DNA of 64,000 nt from Leptodontidium sp. MPI-SDFR-AT-0119 (GCA_020726505.1 JAHLEZ010000004.1:1-64000); one strand, 5' to 3'. Positions 47,801 to 58,854 are shown, numbered from the stretch's first letter. The notes: a model not told the origin generated them from the sequence alone. Program-made: numbers and translations.

Positions 47801-49217
47801 ACTCCAGCCGCTCTACTTCTCACAAGGTGCTGACTTCTGTCGCAGAGTGCAGGCGGCTTTGGATCATTCGGACTTTGTCGCTAATCCACAGCAACGTGAG
47901 GCTTACCTGGGATCATTGCGACAGATCGAACAGCAGACTCTAGATCAATTATACGGGCATAACACAAAGGCAAAGCCCTCCACCTCACTTGGGAAGCTGT
48001 CTCCCAGGATAGCTGTATTCATGAAGGAGCTCAATACCCGCCGCAAGGGTTTCCAGGATACGGGCAATGCGGTCCATGGATCTGCACTGCAAGAAGTTGA
48101 GCAGGAGAGGGAGGTCGCTTATGAGGGTTTGTCTTGCTTTCTTTCAGTCATTCTGTCTGTAAAATCCAGAGCTAACCAGGAATTCTTTGCAGTGGAAGCT
48201 GTCCGTGAAGTGCAGAAGCCAGTTCATTATCCGGCTTTCACATTCCCTGGCCTGCATAGGAGCATTATCAGCTTTGCCAAGACCGGAAGACTTGCTGCCG
48301 ATTCAGCTGCTTACGAGCAGGCTTTCTCAGCCTTGAGGCGCACTGCTGTTGGCAGAAAGTATGGCATTACCGGTGATGCCACATCTGGCAAGCTGTATGT
48401 TTCTACGGAGTTTACAAAGACTGTCAACGTCCCGTCAGGCCGGCCTTATGACCAGTTCCAGCGTCAAGTAAATTGGATCCTGTGGAGCACTGTCTCTGAA
48501 ACAGCTTTGATCATTATTCCCGAAGAAGCCGAGCATCTCCTCAAGCTTGTCAAGGAGTCCGCATCACCACCAACCCATGTTCTCACATATGCTGCACCGG
48601 TAACGCGTAAGATGTTGCACTTCAACGATCTACAGTACTATGCCGTTCCAACCCTGCCATCCGATTGGGAAGCCCCATTATGGCTGCGAACTGAGCTGGG
48701 AATCTATGCCGGACGTCTGTATTTCGAGTATCCCGAATATAGCAGCTTATTAGAGTATCTCAGCGTCCGAGAAGAAGCGGGCAGGATTGGGGAAGACGAA
48801 GTTGATGACGTGGCTTTACAAGTAGACATGGTCGAAGAAGAGGCAGAAACGCCAACGGTGGAATCGGACATTGAACAGAAGGCGAAGGCCTTTTCCCGCG
48901 AGCCTTTAACCTTCCTCCAAGAATGGCTAGCCGTTCGCCGCAAAGGTCAGGATTTCGCGCATACGCCAATGGGCTTTATCTGCCAAGGAAAGCAGTTGCT
49001 AGAAAGTCACCCCTTCTTCTCACCAAATGACAGTGATCAGATTAGGAAGGAGGTCCAGATTAAGAAAGCAGGAACTACCAGTGGCGGCGAGGACGATGGC
49101 GATGCTGAGGGTGAGTTCTGTGATGAGGATGTGTATAGCGAAAATGTCGGAGAGGATGCGGATGATTTTAATGATGCAGAGTTGCTGGATGAGGAAGTGA
49201 ATAAGGGGAGTGGGTGA
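38860..49217 (+). CDS. Giant DUF6606-DUF3638-DUF3645 helicase-like protein, about 3,226 aa
   Basis: Eight exons fit in phase: 38860-39215, 39287-40756, 40927-41268, 41428-45578, 45637-46200, 46293-47570, 47632-48126, 48193-49217. The start is LESLFNHIALPPRLPG (DUF6606). A middle region holds LPNGLKLGY and SSYEIVASQSRCP. DUF3638 follows with Walker A-like MNMGQGKTSCI (Gly2105-Thr2109, across intron 4) and Walker B-like LDECD (Asp2233-Asp2236). Next are LLRGLLVHRILLMTLKKRWN, then DUF3645 with YLDEAHTRGTDLK (about residue 2688) and VQAAMRLRQLGTSQSITFF. The tail is very acidic. Databases call such proteins ubiquitinyl hydrolase-like, but the motifs suggest a P-loop ATPase; function is unknown. 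Odd point: the intron after 46200 has donor GTAAGA but no AG before the required in-frame restart (see findings), so the gene may be broken at about residue 2295. All other introns are canonical. Confidence 0.85.
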
Positions 49218-49823
49218 TTGTGATGCTCAATGTAGTGTTGGGAGATTGTTAGAGAGATAATAACGTCGGAAGAGCAAATTTACGTTAATCCATGGCCAGA
49301 CTAGTACTAAGAATGTGATGAAACTCTAGAGATGAGATTGACCACGGTCGGGTCTTTCAGATCAAGTTTCTGCGGCAAAAGTTCCAGATCAAGGACGACC
49401 ATTTTTCAAAAGTCATGGAGTCCTTCCATCCATCTATAACATTCAATAAAGCCGCTAATAGACTCGAGTTCCGGTTTTATTGACGTATCATTTCGTTGCA
49501 GCATTTTGCTGAGTAAAGGGGGTGATGGTTACCTCATAAAGATGATAAGGAAATCGACCGTTGCGTGTGTAAAGAAGAGTGTAAGCTCTTGTTTGACATA
49601 ATTTTTTTATAACTGGCACCATTCATTTGCGGCGCCAGGGGAAGAAGAAATATTTAAAACAGTAGATTTCATTGTCATCAACAATATATGCTTAAGAAAA
49701 AGCATCCCCAAGACTTTTAAAGATAGTTAAATAAACGACACCTTCAAGGAAGCGAAAGTAAACCCTCAAACCCTGCCTTCATCTCGGTCTTACTCTCTTT
49801 CAAGCAGATACTCATTGCCACCT
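49218..49823. other. Shared 3' region of two convergent genes
   Basis: No gene. Presumed terminators of the giant gene (plus) and the small secreted protein gene (minus); an AATAAA-like hexamer (AATAAA) occurs near 49444. Confidence 0.5.
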
Positions 49824-50378
49824 TCAATATCCTTTGTCGGTATTCTTGCAGTTGTACAATACACTAACACAGACAATTAGGATAAAAGGTTAAAGAATGA
49901 TCGTATAGTAAATACGTACTTTCCGTTCAGACTCGGCCATTTGGCAGCGCAGCTACTGGATGGTCCATAAGAGCAGCAAGTATCGCCAGAGGATTTACCG
50001 TTCACCCTTTTGTGTGTTAAGCGACGAGACTCAGGAGCAAGAGACGAAGCAAACGGAGCAAATGTCTTACTGAAAGATGTAGGTAGGATGATTAAGAGCG
50101 TACGAGCCCAAGACCTGCTTACAGAAGCCGCACTTGTAAGAGAAGCCGAGTTAGTACCTTCCTGTCCGGAAAAGGTGAGATGGTGAAGATCATCAATGAC
50201 GTACATATTTACCAGCCGAAATACCCGTTTCACTGTAGCAGTCGTTGTTATAGCTACAAGCTCGCTTGAAGAGAGCTGCTGGTGAAGCATCGCTGACGGC
50301 GGCCTCAGGAGCAGGTTCAGCAGCTGGGAGCGAGTAGACGAGTGGAAGGAGGGCGACAAGTGCAAGTTGGAACTTCAT
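49824..50378 (-). CDS. Small secreted cysteine-rich protein, about 109 aa, four exons
   Basis: Exons 50205-50378, 50104-50132, 50006 down to 49920, and 49863 down to 49824 join in phase (330 nt). All donors begin GTACG and acceptors end in AG. The product starts with a clear signal peptide, MKFQLALVALLPLVYSLPAA, followed by an Ala/Pro/Glu-rich propeptide ending in Lys-Arg (LFKR|ACS), a Kex2-type site. The mature part would be about 65 residues with eight Cys: ACSYNNDC, KYCGFCKQ, SGDTCCSYGPSSSC and YNCKN. Size, processing and cysteine pairing fit fungal small secreted proteins, a class that includes candidate effectors and antimicrobial peptides; I cannot assign a role. The second exon is only 29 nt. 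Three in-phase introns within so short a coding region support the model. Confidence 0.75.
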
Positions 50379-50430
50379 TTTGATAACTGATTGAAGTTGG
50401 AGTTTAGTGGTTTGGTTCTTTGGTATGTTA

Positions 50431-50439
50431 GGATATAAA
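50431..50439 (-). promoter_or_regulatory. TATA-like box of the small secreted protein gene
   Basis: The minus strand reads CTTTATATCC about 55-60 bp upstream of the ATG at 50378, a plausible TATA element for a short-leader secreted-protein gene. Confidence 0.4.
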
Positions 50440-51820
50440 GGGGATGATTTCAATGACAAAGAAAGAGGAATTCGAAGGACTTATATATGCAAAACCGGCA
50501 GAGGGGAACTCAGCAGCCGACTTGCATTACGGAAGGAATAACACTCACTCAACCCCTCGTTCCTTCCTTTATTTCTGTGTTATTCGCTTCTTCTTGTTTA
50601 TTCCATGTCTAAAGGGTCAAGTCACCTCGACAGCACACTCCGCATCGCCTAAGCACCATCATTATGTCCAGCGCCTTATTTTCCATTTTCACAAATGAAA
50701 AGACTTGAAACAAGCCACCCGATGCTTCGATATTACCCGTTCTATATATATCGAACTTTTGACTTTTAAATGTTAAGCTCCTGCCTCAACGGTAAACGCC
50801 CACACCAAACATATTCAGAAATAGCTTTACTTTTCCCTGGTCGTTAGACCATTTTCGGCTCGCTTAGTTTAGAACCAGGAGCTACCTAGGAAATTTCCAT
50901 ATTTAACAACACGGAGGAACACCTTACAGTACTAGCTAGAGATTGGATTGGTCAATATAAGTGTACAGGCATGCATACAAGGCGACTGACTGCGGCGAAC
51001 AAAATTTAGTTGATATGAAGTCTAAATAAAGTAGGGTACCCCTCTATTAACCGACGATAGCTTGGCGTAAGCCATGTTCAAGTTCCACCGTCCACCGATC
51101 GAGTACCTACCGTCTGCATCGCTTGCTCACAGAACAAAGTTTTTGAGCCGTGTTGTTCTCCTATGTGGCTTGTACCCTGGAATGGTTACGCGAAAAAGAG
51201 AATAATGCGGGGAAACAACCGTTACAAAATCGGGCCCACATCTGCAGCCAAGGTGCGGCTGAGAGGAATAAGGAACGGTTAAATTCCCCTCCCGCCCCAT
51301 TCCGAAAGCTTGTTTCCTGTTTGATCAGACGAACAGTATTAGCTTAGACTCTCCTTCCGCATCTCTTCTGCGCAGTAATGTGTTGGCGAAGGGTGATACT
51401 TTCGTTGAGAAGCTGTGACGGGCAATATTCTTTTACTTCAATACATAAAGTGATTTGTAAAATATCAATTCTTTTCCCCGCGAACACCCTTAGTCTAGTT
51501 CATAAAGTCAAGAGTCTATTTTGGATGTCAAACCATCAAAACCCCACTTGAACGTATCAGAAGTCTAGATCAGAAGTCGATGCATGTGTTATACCGCAGT
51601 CCGATACTTTGCATGAGACCTAGGGATGACCCGGAAGGATGTGCATGTTGCTCGCTTACATGAATCCTTTGAGAACGCATCTTATTACCTATCTAGGTTT
51701 CATCCGTCCCTTGACCTTGATCCCTTCCAATCCTATGGCGACCCTACCAGAGCCTCCCAGTGAGAGATACACGCCTCAACCCCAGAGAAGGGTCGCGCGA
51801 AAATTTCTACATGCAGAAAG
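50440..51820. other. Intergenic, no gene recognised
   Basis: Upstream side of the minus-strand secreted protein gene and of the HET relic. Short frames at 50444-50698 and 51150-51347 have no family resemblance. The last 200 bp may belong to the missing N-terminal end of the HET relic. Confidence 0.45.
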
Positions 51821-53324
51821 TTGGCCCTAAATATTGGCCGTGGGGTAAGACGGATAGATTTAGCAGGATGTCTGGAGAAGCATCCGAGGTGCCAGCGATG
51901 GATTACAGCTCGCATCGTTGATGAGTCGGCTGAACAAGCATTGCCAACTCGAGTATTAGATGTCTCGCCGGAAGGACGAGATGTATGTCTGGTAGAATCG
52001 AAGGGAAAATCTGGTCATTATGTCACACTGAGTCATTGATGGGGAGGGCCAGATAAACAGCCCTTGACTACCACCAGGGCTACACTGGCAAGCAAGCTCC
52101 GGGGGAGATCGTGGCACGCTATGCCAAAGACGTTTCGAGACGTTGTCCAGATTACCCGTGAGCTGGGGTTGAGGTATCTTTGGATCGACTCCCTTTGCAT
52201 TATTCAAGATGACCACGAAGACCGGGTTCGGGAATCGGCACGTATGGGGGATAAGTTTACGAGGGTCCACGCCTCACTATAGCTGCATCTCAGGCGCACA
52301 ACTCGACCGAAGGCTGCTTCTTAGCAAGAGATTACGTCCATCCTCCGATCGAGCTCGACTACATAGACGCCAGTGGTGATAATCTTGGATACATGTATAT
52401 CTAGCGCCAACTAAGCAAAGTGCCTTCATCCCCAGACCTAGGGCTTCTCGGCTAACGGGCACGGATAACTCAAGAATGGATGTTGCCCCGACGAGTCGTT
52501 TTCTACACGCGTGGCTTTCTCGTCTGGATGTGCAGAGATCTCGTCGTAGACGAATGCGGACGACAAGTCCGAGTGGGAGCTAAGGATACCTTCTGGGAGA
52601 CCATTAAATATCATTATAGTGCCCGCTCGTTGACGTATCCCACGGACAGGCTGAGGGCGCTCCAAGGGCTTGCGAACGAGACGCAGAAGATTCGTCGAGG
52701 GGATCCCTATCGCTTCGGCCTGTTTACGAAATCCCTCCCATCTCAGCTACTTTGGTATGGACGCTCGGGACTAACACTTTCGCCTGCTAGTCTAGACATC
52801 CCGTCATGGTCTTGGGCGTCGAAGATGGGACCTGTTGACTTCTCCGTCCCTGGCGATGCACGACACCAGACAGCTTGTTCGCCAATCACTTTTGATGAAT
52901 CGGGAACCATCAGTCTCCGTACGCGTATGTGACTGATATCACAGATAGTAAGCGTGTTGTCTATTCGTGGTCTATATTGGCCGCAAGTGGTCGGATATTA
53001 CTTACCAGCGGAGGGCGGTTACTCACAAGTACCACCGCTCGAGCCAAATTGGAAAGAGCGTGCTTTGGCGCCGCATATTTGGGCCACGCAGTCGGAGACG
53101 CACCAGTTGCTCTTTGGTGATACTGGTAATCTCCTTGGTTGGGGAACGTTGGATTTGGGAGATGGCTTCAGACATATATGCTTTTGGTCGTCTCCCGGGG
53201 GGGGGGGGGGGGGGGGGGGGGTGATGATGGCAGGTATCACAGGGTTGGGATTGGGGTTCTGCTTGAGCCTGAGGGTGGAAACTGGTTTGCGGAATGTCTG
53301 ATGCAAAGGATTAAGATCCGCTGA
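51821..53324 (+). pseudogene. HET-domain protein relic with stops, frameshifts and a poly-G run
   Basis: The relic begins with a HET leader (CLEKHPRCQRW, LPTRVLDVSPEGRD) and the domain start YVTLSH-stop-WGGPDKQPL. LRYLWIDSLCIIQDD is intact. A shift near 52270 moves the next block (TIAASQAHNSTEGCFLARD) to another frame. Two stops follow (near 52403 and 52456) before LPRRVVFYTRG. The post-HET region is open and typical: YPTDRLRALQGLANE and PSWSWASKMG. After another stop (52930) the C-terminal part reads LLGWGTLDLGD up to a 25-G homopolymer. Past it, the expected end VGIGVLLEPEGGNWF appears in a different frame. Composition is normal and changes include a TGC-type codon to TGA, so this is ordinary decay, not RIP. 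Confidence 0.82.
53197..53221. repeat. Poly-G homopolymer, 25 bases
   Basis: An uninterrupted run of 25 G follows TCTCCC inside the HET relic and separates two reading frames of the former protein. Such runs are slippage-prone, and the assembled length may be inexact. Confidence 0.95.
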
Positions 53325-55559
53325 TGCATAAGAAAGCCTATGATCTCGGCATGATAGTTCGAGCCGCCAGACTCCCGAGCTGTTGAAGATTACGTTCTAC
53401 CCATTCCAGACTTACTGATCCTCACATCTCCTCACTTGGGGATCTCGCTCGGACCGCCATTTTTTGAGCCATCTGTTTGCTCCGGCTCAAGGAAGCTCTG
53501 GTATTTCTACCTCGTTTCTGAGTTCATTGAAAGTTCGTCTTGTGATATCCTATTATTTCTTTCTCTGCATGTCAAGGTTTATCGGGCTCTATCGAGGGTG
53601 TCCGTTCGCTATTGGGCTGAGTGCATCGCTGAGCTTTTGGGTTTATTTTCTTGTTTCCATCTCAAAAACAATGCCAGTCAAGGCCTCTTAATACCGCTTA
53701 ATGATCCAAACGTCGCAATAGGCGTGTAAGGCTCATTGTTTGTTCTCCGCATGCCCGAATGTCGTAGAAGACATTATGGGCGTTATGTGAATGTGAAAAG
53801 TGAGGCTGAACTGATTGGGATAGCTTGATTACAAGACGAAAGTTGATGTTCTGAGAAAGAAGGCAAAAGCTGGTCGAGAGAATCTGGACCAAAGAGGTTG
53901 AGCATATACAGGGACACATCTATTGCACAAAGGGTCCAGTTCCCCAATACCAGCATCGATCTCGTATCATAATAGCCTACGACATCCCAACTCGTACTTC
54001 CATCTATCCCTTGCTTCCGACAAAACCGAGTGCCATCCACCCACTAGTCGACCTGTATCTATTCCAATCCGTTCAACATGTAACTCAACATCAAACTCGT
54101 CTCCCTCACCTTGGGTGCTGGCACCTCTCATCACTATAACGCCAGTTCCAACCAACATCCAAGACCTAGAAATCAGAGACGATAAACCACCCAACAAACC
54201 ATGCGGAGAGGGCTGCCAGGCTAGCCAGCGTTCCAAGGACAGCGCGGCCAGTCAACGCTCCAAGGATAGTGCACCAGCAGCGCTCGAAAGACAGCGAGAC
54301 TAGCAAGGCGAGCAACGGCAAGAACAATTAAGTGTTTGGGGTTAGGAAAGAGGGGAGCTGCTGCGATTTTGAAGTCACTCAATGGGATGCTTTTCATTTG
54401 ATCTTTTCAGAAACGAGGGTTCTTCGCCTAATACTGCTTTAGGCTCTCGCCTAGACTCGCTTAGACTCGCTTGTCCTCATGTTCCCCCTTTGCAACAGCT
54501 TCAGTTTCAAAGCTGCGTCTCACGTGGCTTACGTTGACCCTCGACTTCTGCTCCGATCTCATGTTTGTTTCATTTGTTTTCTATTGATGTTCTCTCCGTC
54601 TATAGAACATCGATTGCGTATACCCTTCACTTAACACGAAAAGATATCATCAATCTTGGCCATGGCACTTGAACTTGCAAATTTCAAGGCAGAGAACGCA
54701 AATGTGGGGATCTCAAAGAACACACAATTTGAGCCGTTTCACACATGAAGTGTTTCAAAGATCCGAAATTCAGATTCCAGCCAGTCTGCAGGTAGTTTAG
54801 AGATTGTGGGGCAGCCGAGCTGGTCGTGGCGGGGAAAATCCACCACATGAATGCCGACCCTCTGGCTCCGCAAGATTCACTCCACTTTACGTCTGAACAA
54901 GCTTGTTTTGAAAAGGAGAATAAATAGCTAAGATGCTAATGATGTGGATATGAGCTTTTTTTTGGGCGTTGTGTGATCGTCCCGATTTTCGTCATCACAG
55001 AGTCTCGAATGACTGACAAGTTGCTCAACTCTTCTGGAAGTTATGATCTGTGACTCTGTCCACGTCTGCTTTCGTAGGCTTAGAGTCATTGAAGCACCGT
55101 TTGAAGCTGTTTCTGATGTTTTACGCTTGGCGTTAAGTCTGTGATGTTGTTCCCGTCCACAATGGCGTCCACAGTTTTAGGCCAGCCTGGAGAATCACTT
55201 GACAGAGACAAAGGATGAACTTGCATAATCCACTCCACTACGAAAGAAGTTACGTACTCTCTGCTTCGAGATTGTTTCCGCAGTCGGGCATATTCTGAAT
55301 GTGGTAGTTGATGCTAACGTGGATAGCCACCATGACTCCATCACCATTTGATGAACAACCGGTTCCAAGATATATAACTCATCTTTTCTTCTCTCATCAT
55401 TCGCATCTCAGCTCCTAATCATCATTCCTCATCATTCCTCACTTCCAAGTCTACCACCACAGCTGGCCTGATAATACCTCAACTTTTTTCAAACCCGAAA
55501 TCCATAATCCTTATACTCACAAATATCAAACCGGTCTCACCCCTAGTTATTTCTTCAAA
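53325..55559. other. Intergenic 2.2 kb, promoter side of the proline-rich protein gene
   Basis: No gene could be supported. A plus-strand frame at 53923-54303 has a two-copy Ser-Gln-Arg-Ser-Lys-Asp-Ser-Ala repeat but no start context or homologue I recognise. The final 180 bp are pyrimidine-rich with a TATA box. Confidence 0.45.
55371..55377 (+). promoter_or_regulatory. TATA box with CT-rich leader
   Basis: TATATAA is followed by a CT-rich stretch containing repeated ATCATTCCTC, a layout common before highly expressed fungal genes. It lies 183 bp before the ATG at 55560. Confidence 0.5.
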
Positions 55560-56168
55560 ATGCAACTCACCGCTAAATCAGCCACTCTCATCCTCCTCTT
55601 CTTCAGTACTCTTGCATCAACTACTCCTATCCCCATCTCGGACACTCTCGTCGATCTTGCTATCCGGGAGCCGCAGCGCGGAGGACCGCCCCCACCAAAC
55701 GGGAATAATGGAAACCGCCCACCTCCTCCACCTGGGAATAATGGAAATCGCCCACCTCCTCCACCTAGGAATAATGTTGTCAATTTGGACACCAGGCAGA
55801 ATCAACAGCCCCCGCTTATACCGGAGACTACGCCTCCACCACCACCGCCTCCCAAGAATAATGTCGTAGCTCTGGATGAGCGCCAGAACCAGAACAAACA
55901 GCCGCCGCCTGCTCCCAAAACCAACCCCCCACCTCCTCCACCAAAGAACAACATTGTTCAGCTGGAGGGCCGGGCTGACCCACCCCCACCGCCTCCTAAT
56001 GGACGAAGGCCTCCTCCACCACCAAAGAATAATGCTATCGATTTAGACACCAGACAGAATCAAAACCAGAACCAGAACGGCGGCCAGAATCAACAGCAGC
56101 AACCACCCCCACCACCACCACTTACTCAGACCCCTCCTGCCCACGCTCCGCAAAATAACAATGTTTAG
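55560..56168 (+). CDS. Secreted proline-rich repeat protein, 202 aa
   Basis: The first 20 residues form a signal peptide (MQLTAKSATLILLFFSTLAS). The rest has no Cys and alternates Pro runs with short Asn-containing spacers. Four spacers share the pattern NN-[VAI]-[VI]-x-L-[DE]-x-R: NNVVNLDTRQNQ (residue 71), NNVVALDERQNQ (100), NNIVQLEGRAD (130) and NNAIDLDTRQNQ (157), spaced about 29 residues apart. A Gln/Asn-rich stretch and a last Pro run precede the stop. Pro runs should form extended polyproline helices, so a wall-associated or extracellular matrix role is plausible. The regular Arg-Gln or Arg-Ala spacers could be protease sites releasing peptides, but no dibasic Kex2 site repeats. No introns. 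I recognise no named family. Confidence 0.75.
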   Translation: MQLTAKSATLILLFFSTLASTTPIPISDTLVDLAIREPQRGGPPPPNGNNGNRPPPPPGNNGNRPPPPPRNNVVNLDTRQNQQPPLIPETTPPPPPPPKNNVVALDERQNQNKQPPPAPKTNPPPPPPKNNIVQLEGRADPPPPPPNGRRPPPPPKNNAIDLDTRQNQNQNQNGGQNQQQQPPPPPPLTQTPPAHAPQNNNV

Positions 56169-57045
56169 TTAAGTGGTGGAAGCAATTTGTAGAGAGCTTT
56201 TGTGGATCGTGCGGAAAGAACCGGGTGGGATTTGGAATGAATGTTTGGATTGAGGTAGAGCGACGGAGAGAGTGATAAGGAGAAAGTTCTAGTTTTGGTT
56301 TCAGGAATAAACTTGTGTCCCCCGAACAGATATGTGGAATTGCAAAACACGCTCGTTCTTCAATGCGAACCATACCCACTCGTGAATAAATACTCGTGAA
56401 TAAATCTCGGCTTTTCGTGATAACGAGAAGAATCTCGATTATAAGGATAAAAGTGCTTGGTAAGAATTAGAAGAACGAACAAAAAAGCAAAGTGATACAA
56501 TTTAATATTGACAGTAACAGCCAATCTTCGGATCGGAGTGAGTCTTCGATTAATAACGCTGATTCACCGACTTTTGCTATAGCCCCTATTAAAATTAAAT
56601 ATTAGAATATTATAACTTCTAAAACTTTATTATTTCTTATTAATTTGCCGTTAAATTGAATCATTTTAAAGGTTTTAATATGCTTCTTTTTTCTCTCGGC
56701 ACATATTTTCCTCCGCCGAACAGGTGTATAAATGTGAGACAATTCCTTGTGGAGCTGGAATGCAGAGAACGAACTGCACCTTTAAGCACCTTTAAGTTCT
56801 CATTAAGAAAGAAGAATCACTAGGAGAAAGAACCACAGGATAAGTGTGGCGCAGAATTGGGCGACAGCTCCCTGCGGATGATTTGGTTGTTCTAGGGATT
56901 GCCTGTTTATTTTTGATTTTGCTTTTCAGTCGTTGAACACAAAGTGCACGCCCTGTGGGCTTAGCATGGTCCTGATTTCAACTGCCTCATATTAGGCCAT
57001 CCCGTACACTATTGTAGCCAAAATCTACAATGCATGAAAGGAGAC
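56169..57045. other. Shared 3' region of convergent genes
   Basis: No gene. An AT-rich patch at 56490-56690 is stop-dense and RIP-like. The rest separates the proline-rich gene from the tautomerase gene. Confidence 0.5.
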
Positions 57046-57540
57046 TCAGAGTTTGCTCCTAGACGCAGCACCGTGGACATTCCCCACGATCTGGTCGTAC
57101 GGCACCTCCCTCGGCAAGACCCTGTTGGCTTTGATCCACTTCTTTTCCTCCACACTTCCAAATGGCGGAGCATAAGTCCCATTCACTTTCCACAACATCT
57201 TCTCCGTTTCATTGATATGGTACTCCGAGTCATACCATTTGGCAGCAATGTGTGGCTCCAGCATCTCATCTATCTTGGCAGTCCATTTTTTGTAAGCCTT
57301 CAGGTCCTCGGCCATCTTCAACGCGATCTGATCGATGGAGATTCGCACAAATGGCTTTTCCGGATTCCTCCCTCCAACCAATAACTTGCCGCTTTTGACC
57401 GGAACGAAGATAGTGACGACGTAGAAGGCGGGAAACCCTATTTCCCTGACATGGAGTTTTGTGATGGCGTCCGCCAAAGGTACCGTAGTACTATCGTCTT
57501 TGAAGATCGAATCGGAGTGATAAATCGTCCACAACGGCAT
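57046..57540 (-). CDS. Tautomerase_3-family enzyme, 164 aa
   Basis: The intact frame starts MPLWTIYH. Removal of Met would expose Pro1, the catalytic base of the tautomerase superfamily. Further conserved blocks of the fungal Tautomerase_3 group (PF14832, related to cis-CAAD and malonate semialdehyde decarboxylase-like enzymes) are ADAITKLHVREIGFPAFYVV, KLLVGGRN, FVRISIDQIALKM, KWYDSEYHINETEKMLWKVN and PPFGSVEEKKWIKANR. Length is normal for the family. The natural substrate is usually unknown. No intron is needed. A TATA-like box lies 131 bp upstream. About 750 bp further upstream is a decayed copy in the same orientation, so this is the surviving member of a tandem pair. Confidence 0.88.
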   Translation of the reverse strand: MPLWTIYHSDSIFKDDSTTVPLADAITKLHVREIGFPAFYVVTIFVPVKSGKLLVGGRNPEKPFVRISIDQIALKMAEDLKAYKKWTAKIDEMLEPHIAAKWYDSEYHINETEKMLWKVNGTYAPPFGSVEEKKWIKANRVLPREVPYDQIVGNVHGAASRSKL

Positions 57541-58289
57541 GCTGATATTTAAGATTCTTGTGGTAGAGTTGGACGAGGGTGTGTGGAAGTGCTTGAAAGG
57601 AAGAAGTCGCCGAAATTAATAGCAAAGAGTCGTTGAAGGCGAGGGGAAAGTTGGTTGACCATTACCTTAATATAAATACAAAACCAAATATTGAAGCTAC
57701 ATGTCAATGGCCAAAAGCTATTTGTGGGGCCGAGGGTTGACTGTGGGGACGGGGTAGCGCAGGGTTGCTTTCTATCGAGGGAAAAGCCACAGGGTAATTT
57801 CTATAAGCTACGGACTTCGAAACAATGTAACAATGTAGGACAGAGATGTGAGTAATCTAGAAAATGCGCCTTCGGCCGTAAGCGCGGTGTTTTGGACTTT
57901 TAGTTTGTAAAAATATTGGGCGAGAATAATTATTGTAACGTTACAGCAACCTTTCACTTTTGTCCCATTCGTTCGTTGCCGACAGTTCTCACATTCTTCT
58001 CAATCCTGGCCACGGGATTTTGGCTGTTTGAGCCAATTCTTAAAGTTTCCCCCTTCCCGCAGCTTGCAGAATAATCGAAATTTTATTATTGATCAATAAT
58101 CCGATTAAAAACCAAACCACACCTAGAATACTTAGCGAAATTTCTAATCCACGTTGCTAATATGTATACTTTTATTATCTTGTCTATTTTAGCCATTTAC
58201 GCTTTATAAACTAAAATTTGAGTATTTATTTACATCACAATCTGATCAATAACGATTTAAACTAGTCGTAGTTCTTTTCCTCCACCCCT
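57541..58289. other. Intergenic between tautomerase gene and its decayed copy
   Basis: Contains the promoter of the intact gene. AT-rich from about 58080 to 58260. A stretch near 57661-57720 is repeated in diverged form upstream of the relic (about 58571-58620). Confidence 0.5.
57671..57678 (-). promoter_or_regulatory. TATA-like box of the tautomerase gene
   Basis: The minus strand reads TATTTATA, 131 bp upstream of the ATG at 57540. Confidence 0.4.
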
Positions 58290-58470
58290 GCCCCCCGCCC
58301 CCGGACATATAAGCTATTCCTCGGAATTGGAGATAAGGCTATAGCGGCGTAGAAGGCGCGAAGACCGAGGACATCCTGATAAAGCTTCGTGATGCTATAA
58401 GAGAGGGGTTCTTGGTTCCTCGTCTTTGAAAATCGAGGCAGAGTAGTAGATCGCTTAGAAAACCTCCCAT
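58290..58470 (-). pseudogene. Decayed tandem copy of the Tautomerase_3 gene
   Basis: From an ATG at 58470 one minus frame reads IYYSASIFKDEEPRTPL. After a 1-nt shift another reads SITKLYQDVLGLRAFYAA, then SPIPRNSLYVRG. These align in order with IYHSDSIFKDDSTTVPL, AITKLHVREIGFPAFYVV and KSGKLLVGG of the intact neighbour. An in-frame TAG precedes the shift, and nothing after the 'VGG' block is recognisable. Upstream DNA also resembles that of the intact gene, so the duplicated unit included the promoter. Confidence 0.68.
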
Positions 58471-58854
58471 GGGCAGGTGGGCAGGGGTGGAATTAGAAAT
58501 AGCAAAGCTTTTAGGCTAAGAAATTAAATTCAAATGAGATGTCGCTGATCATGAGTGAAATATTAGTTCATTAATCAGATAACCAGATATTGAAAGTTAC
58601 CCGAGGCCAAAGGCAAAATGACGAGTCTTCCTCGGCTAGACTATCGATCAAGCTCAACATCATTCATGCAAAGCATGTCTCCTCACACCACTGAGTTATT
58701 GTAGTGGGTTTCGGGTCTACGGATCAAGATAATCTTCTCCCCTTTCTCCCCTTTCTCTCATAGTCATCGTTGGTCGCGCTTCCTTCGAAACGTCTCCTCT
58801 CTGCTCCAACTCACATCCCCCTCTCTCGTCAACCCGCTCGAAATCTGGCCCTCA

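Noticed and set aside
53923..54303. 126-codon plus-strand frame with a duplicated SQRSKDSA
   Set aside because: No signal peptide, domain or intron evidence; the minus strand is also open over most of it.
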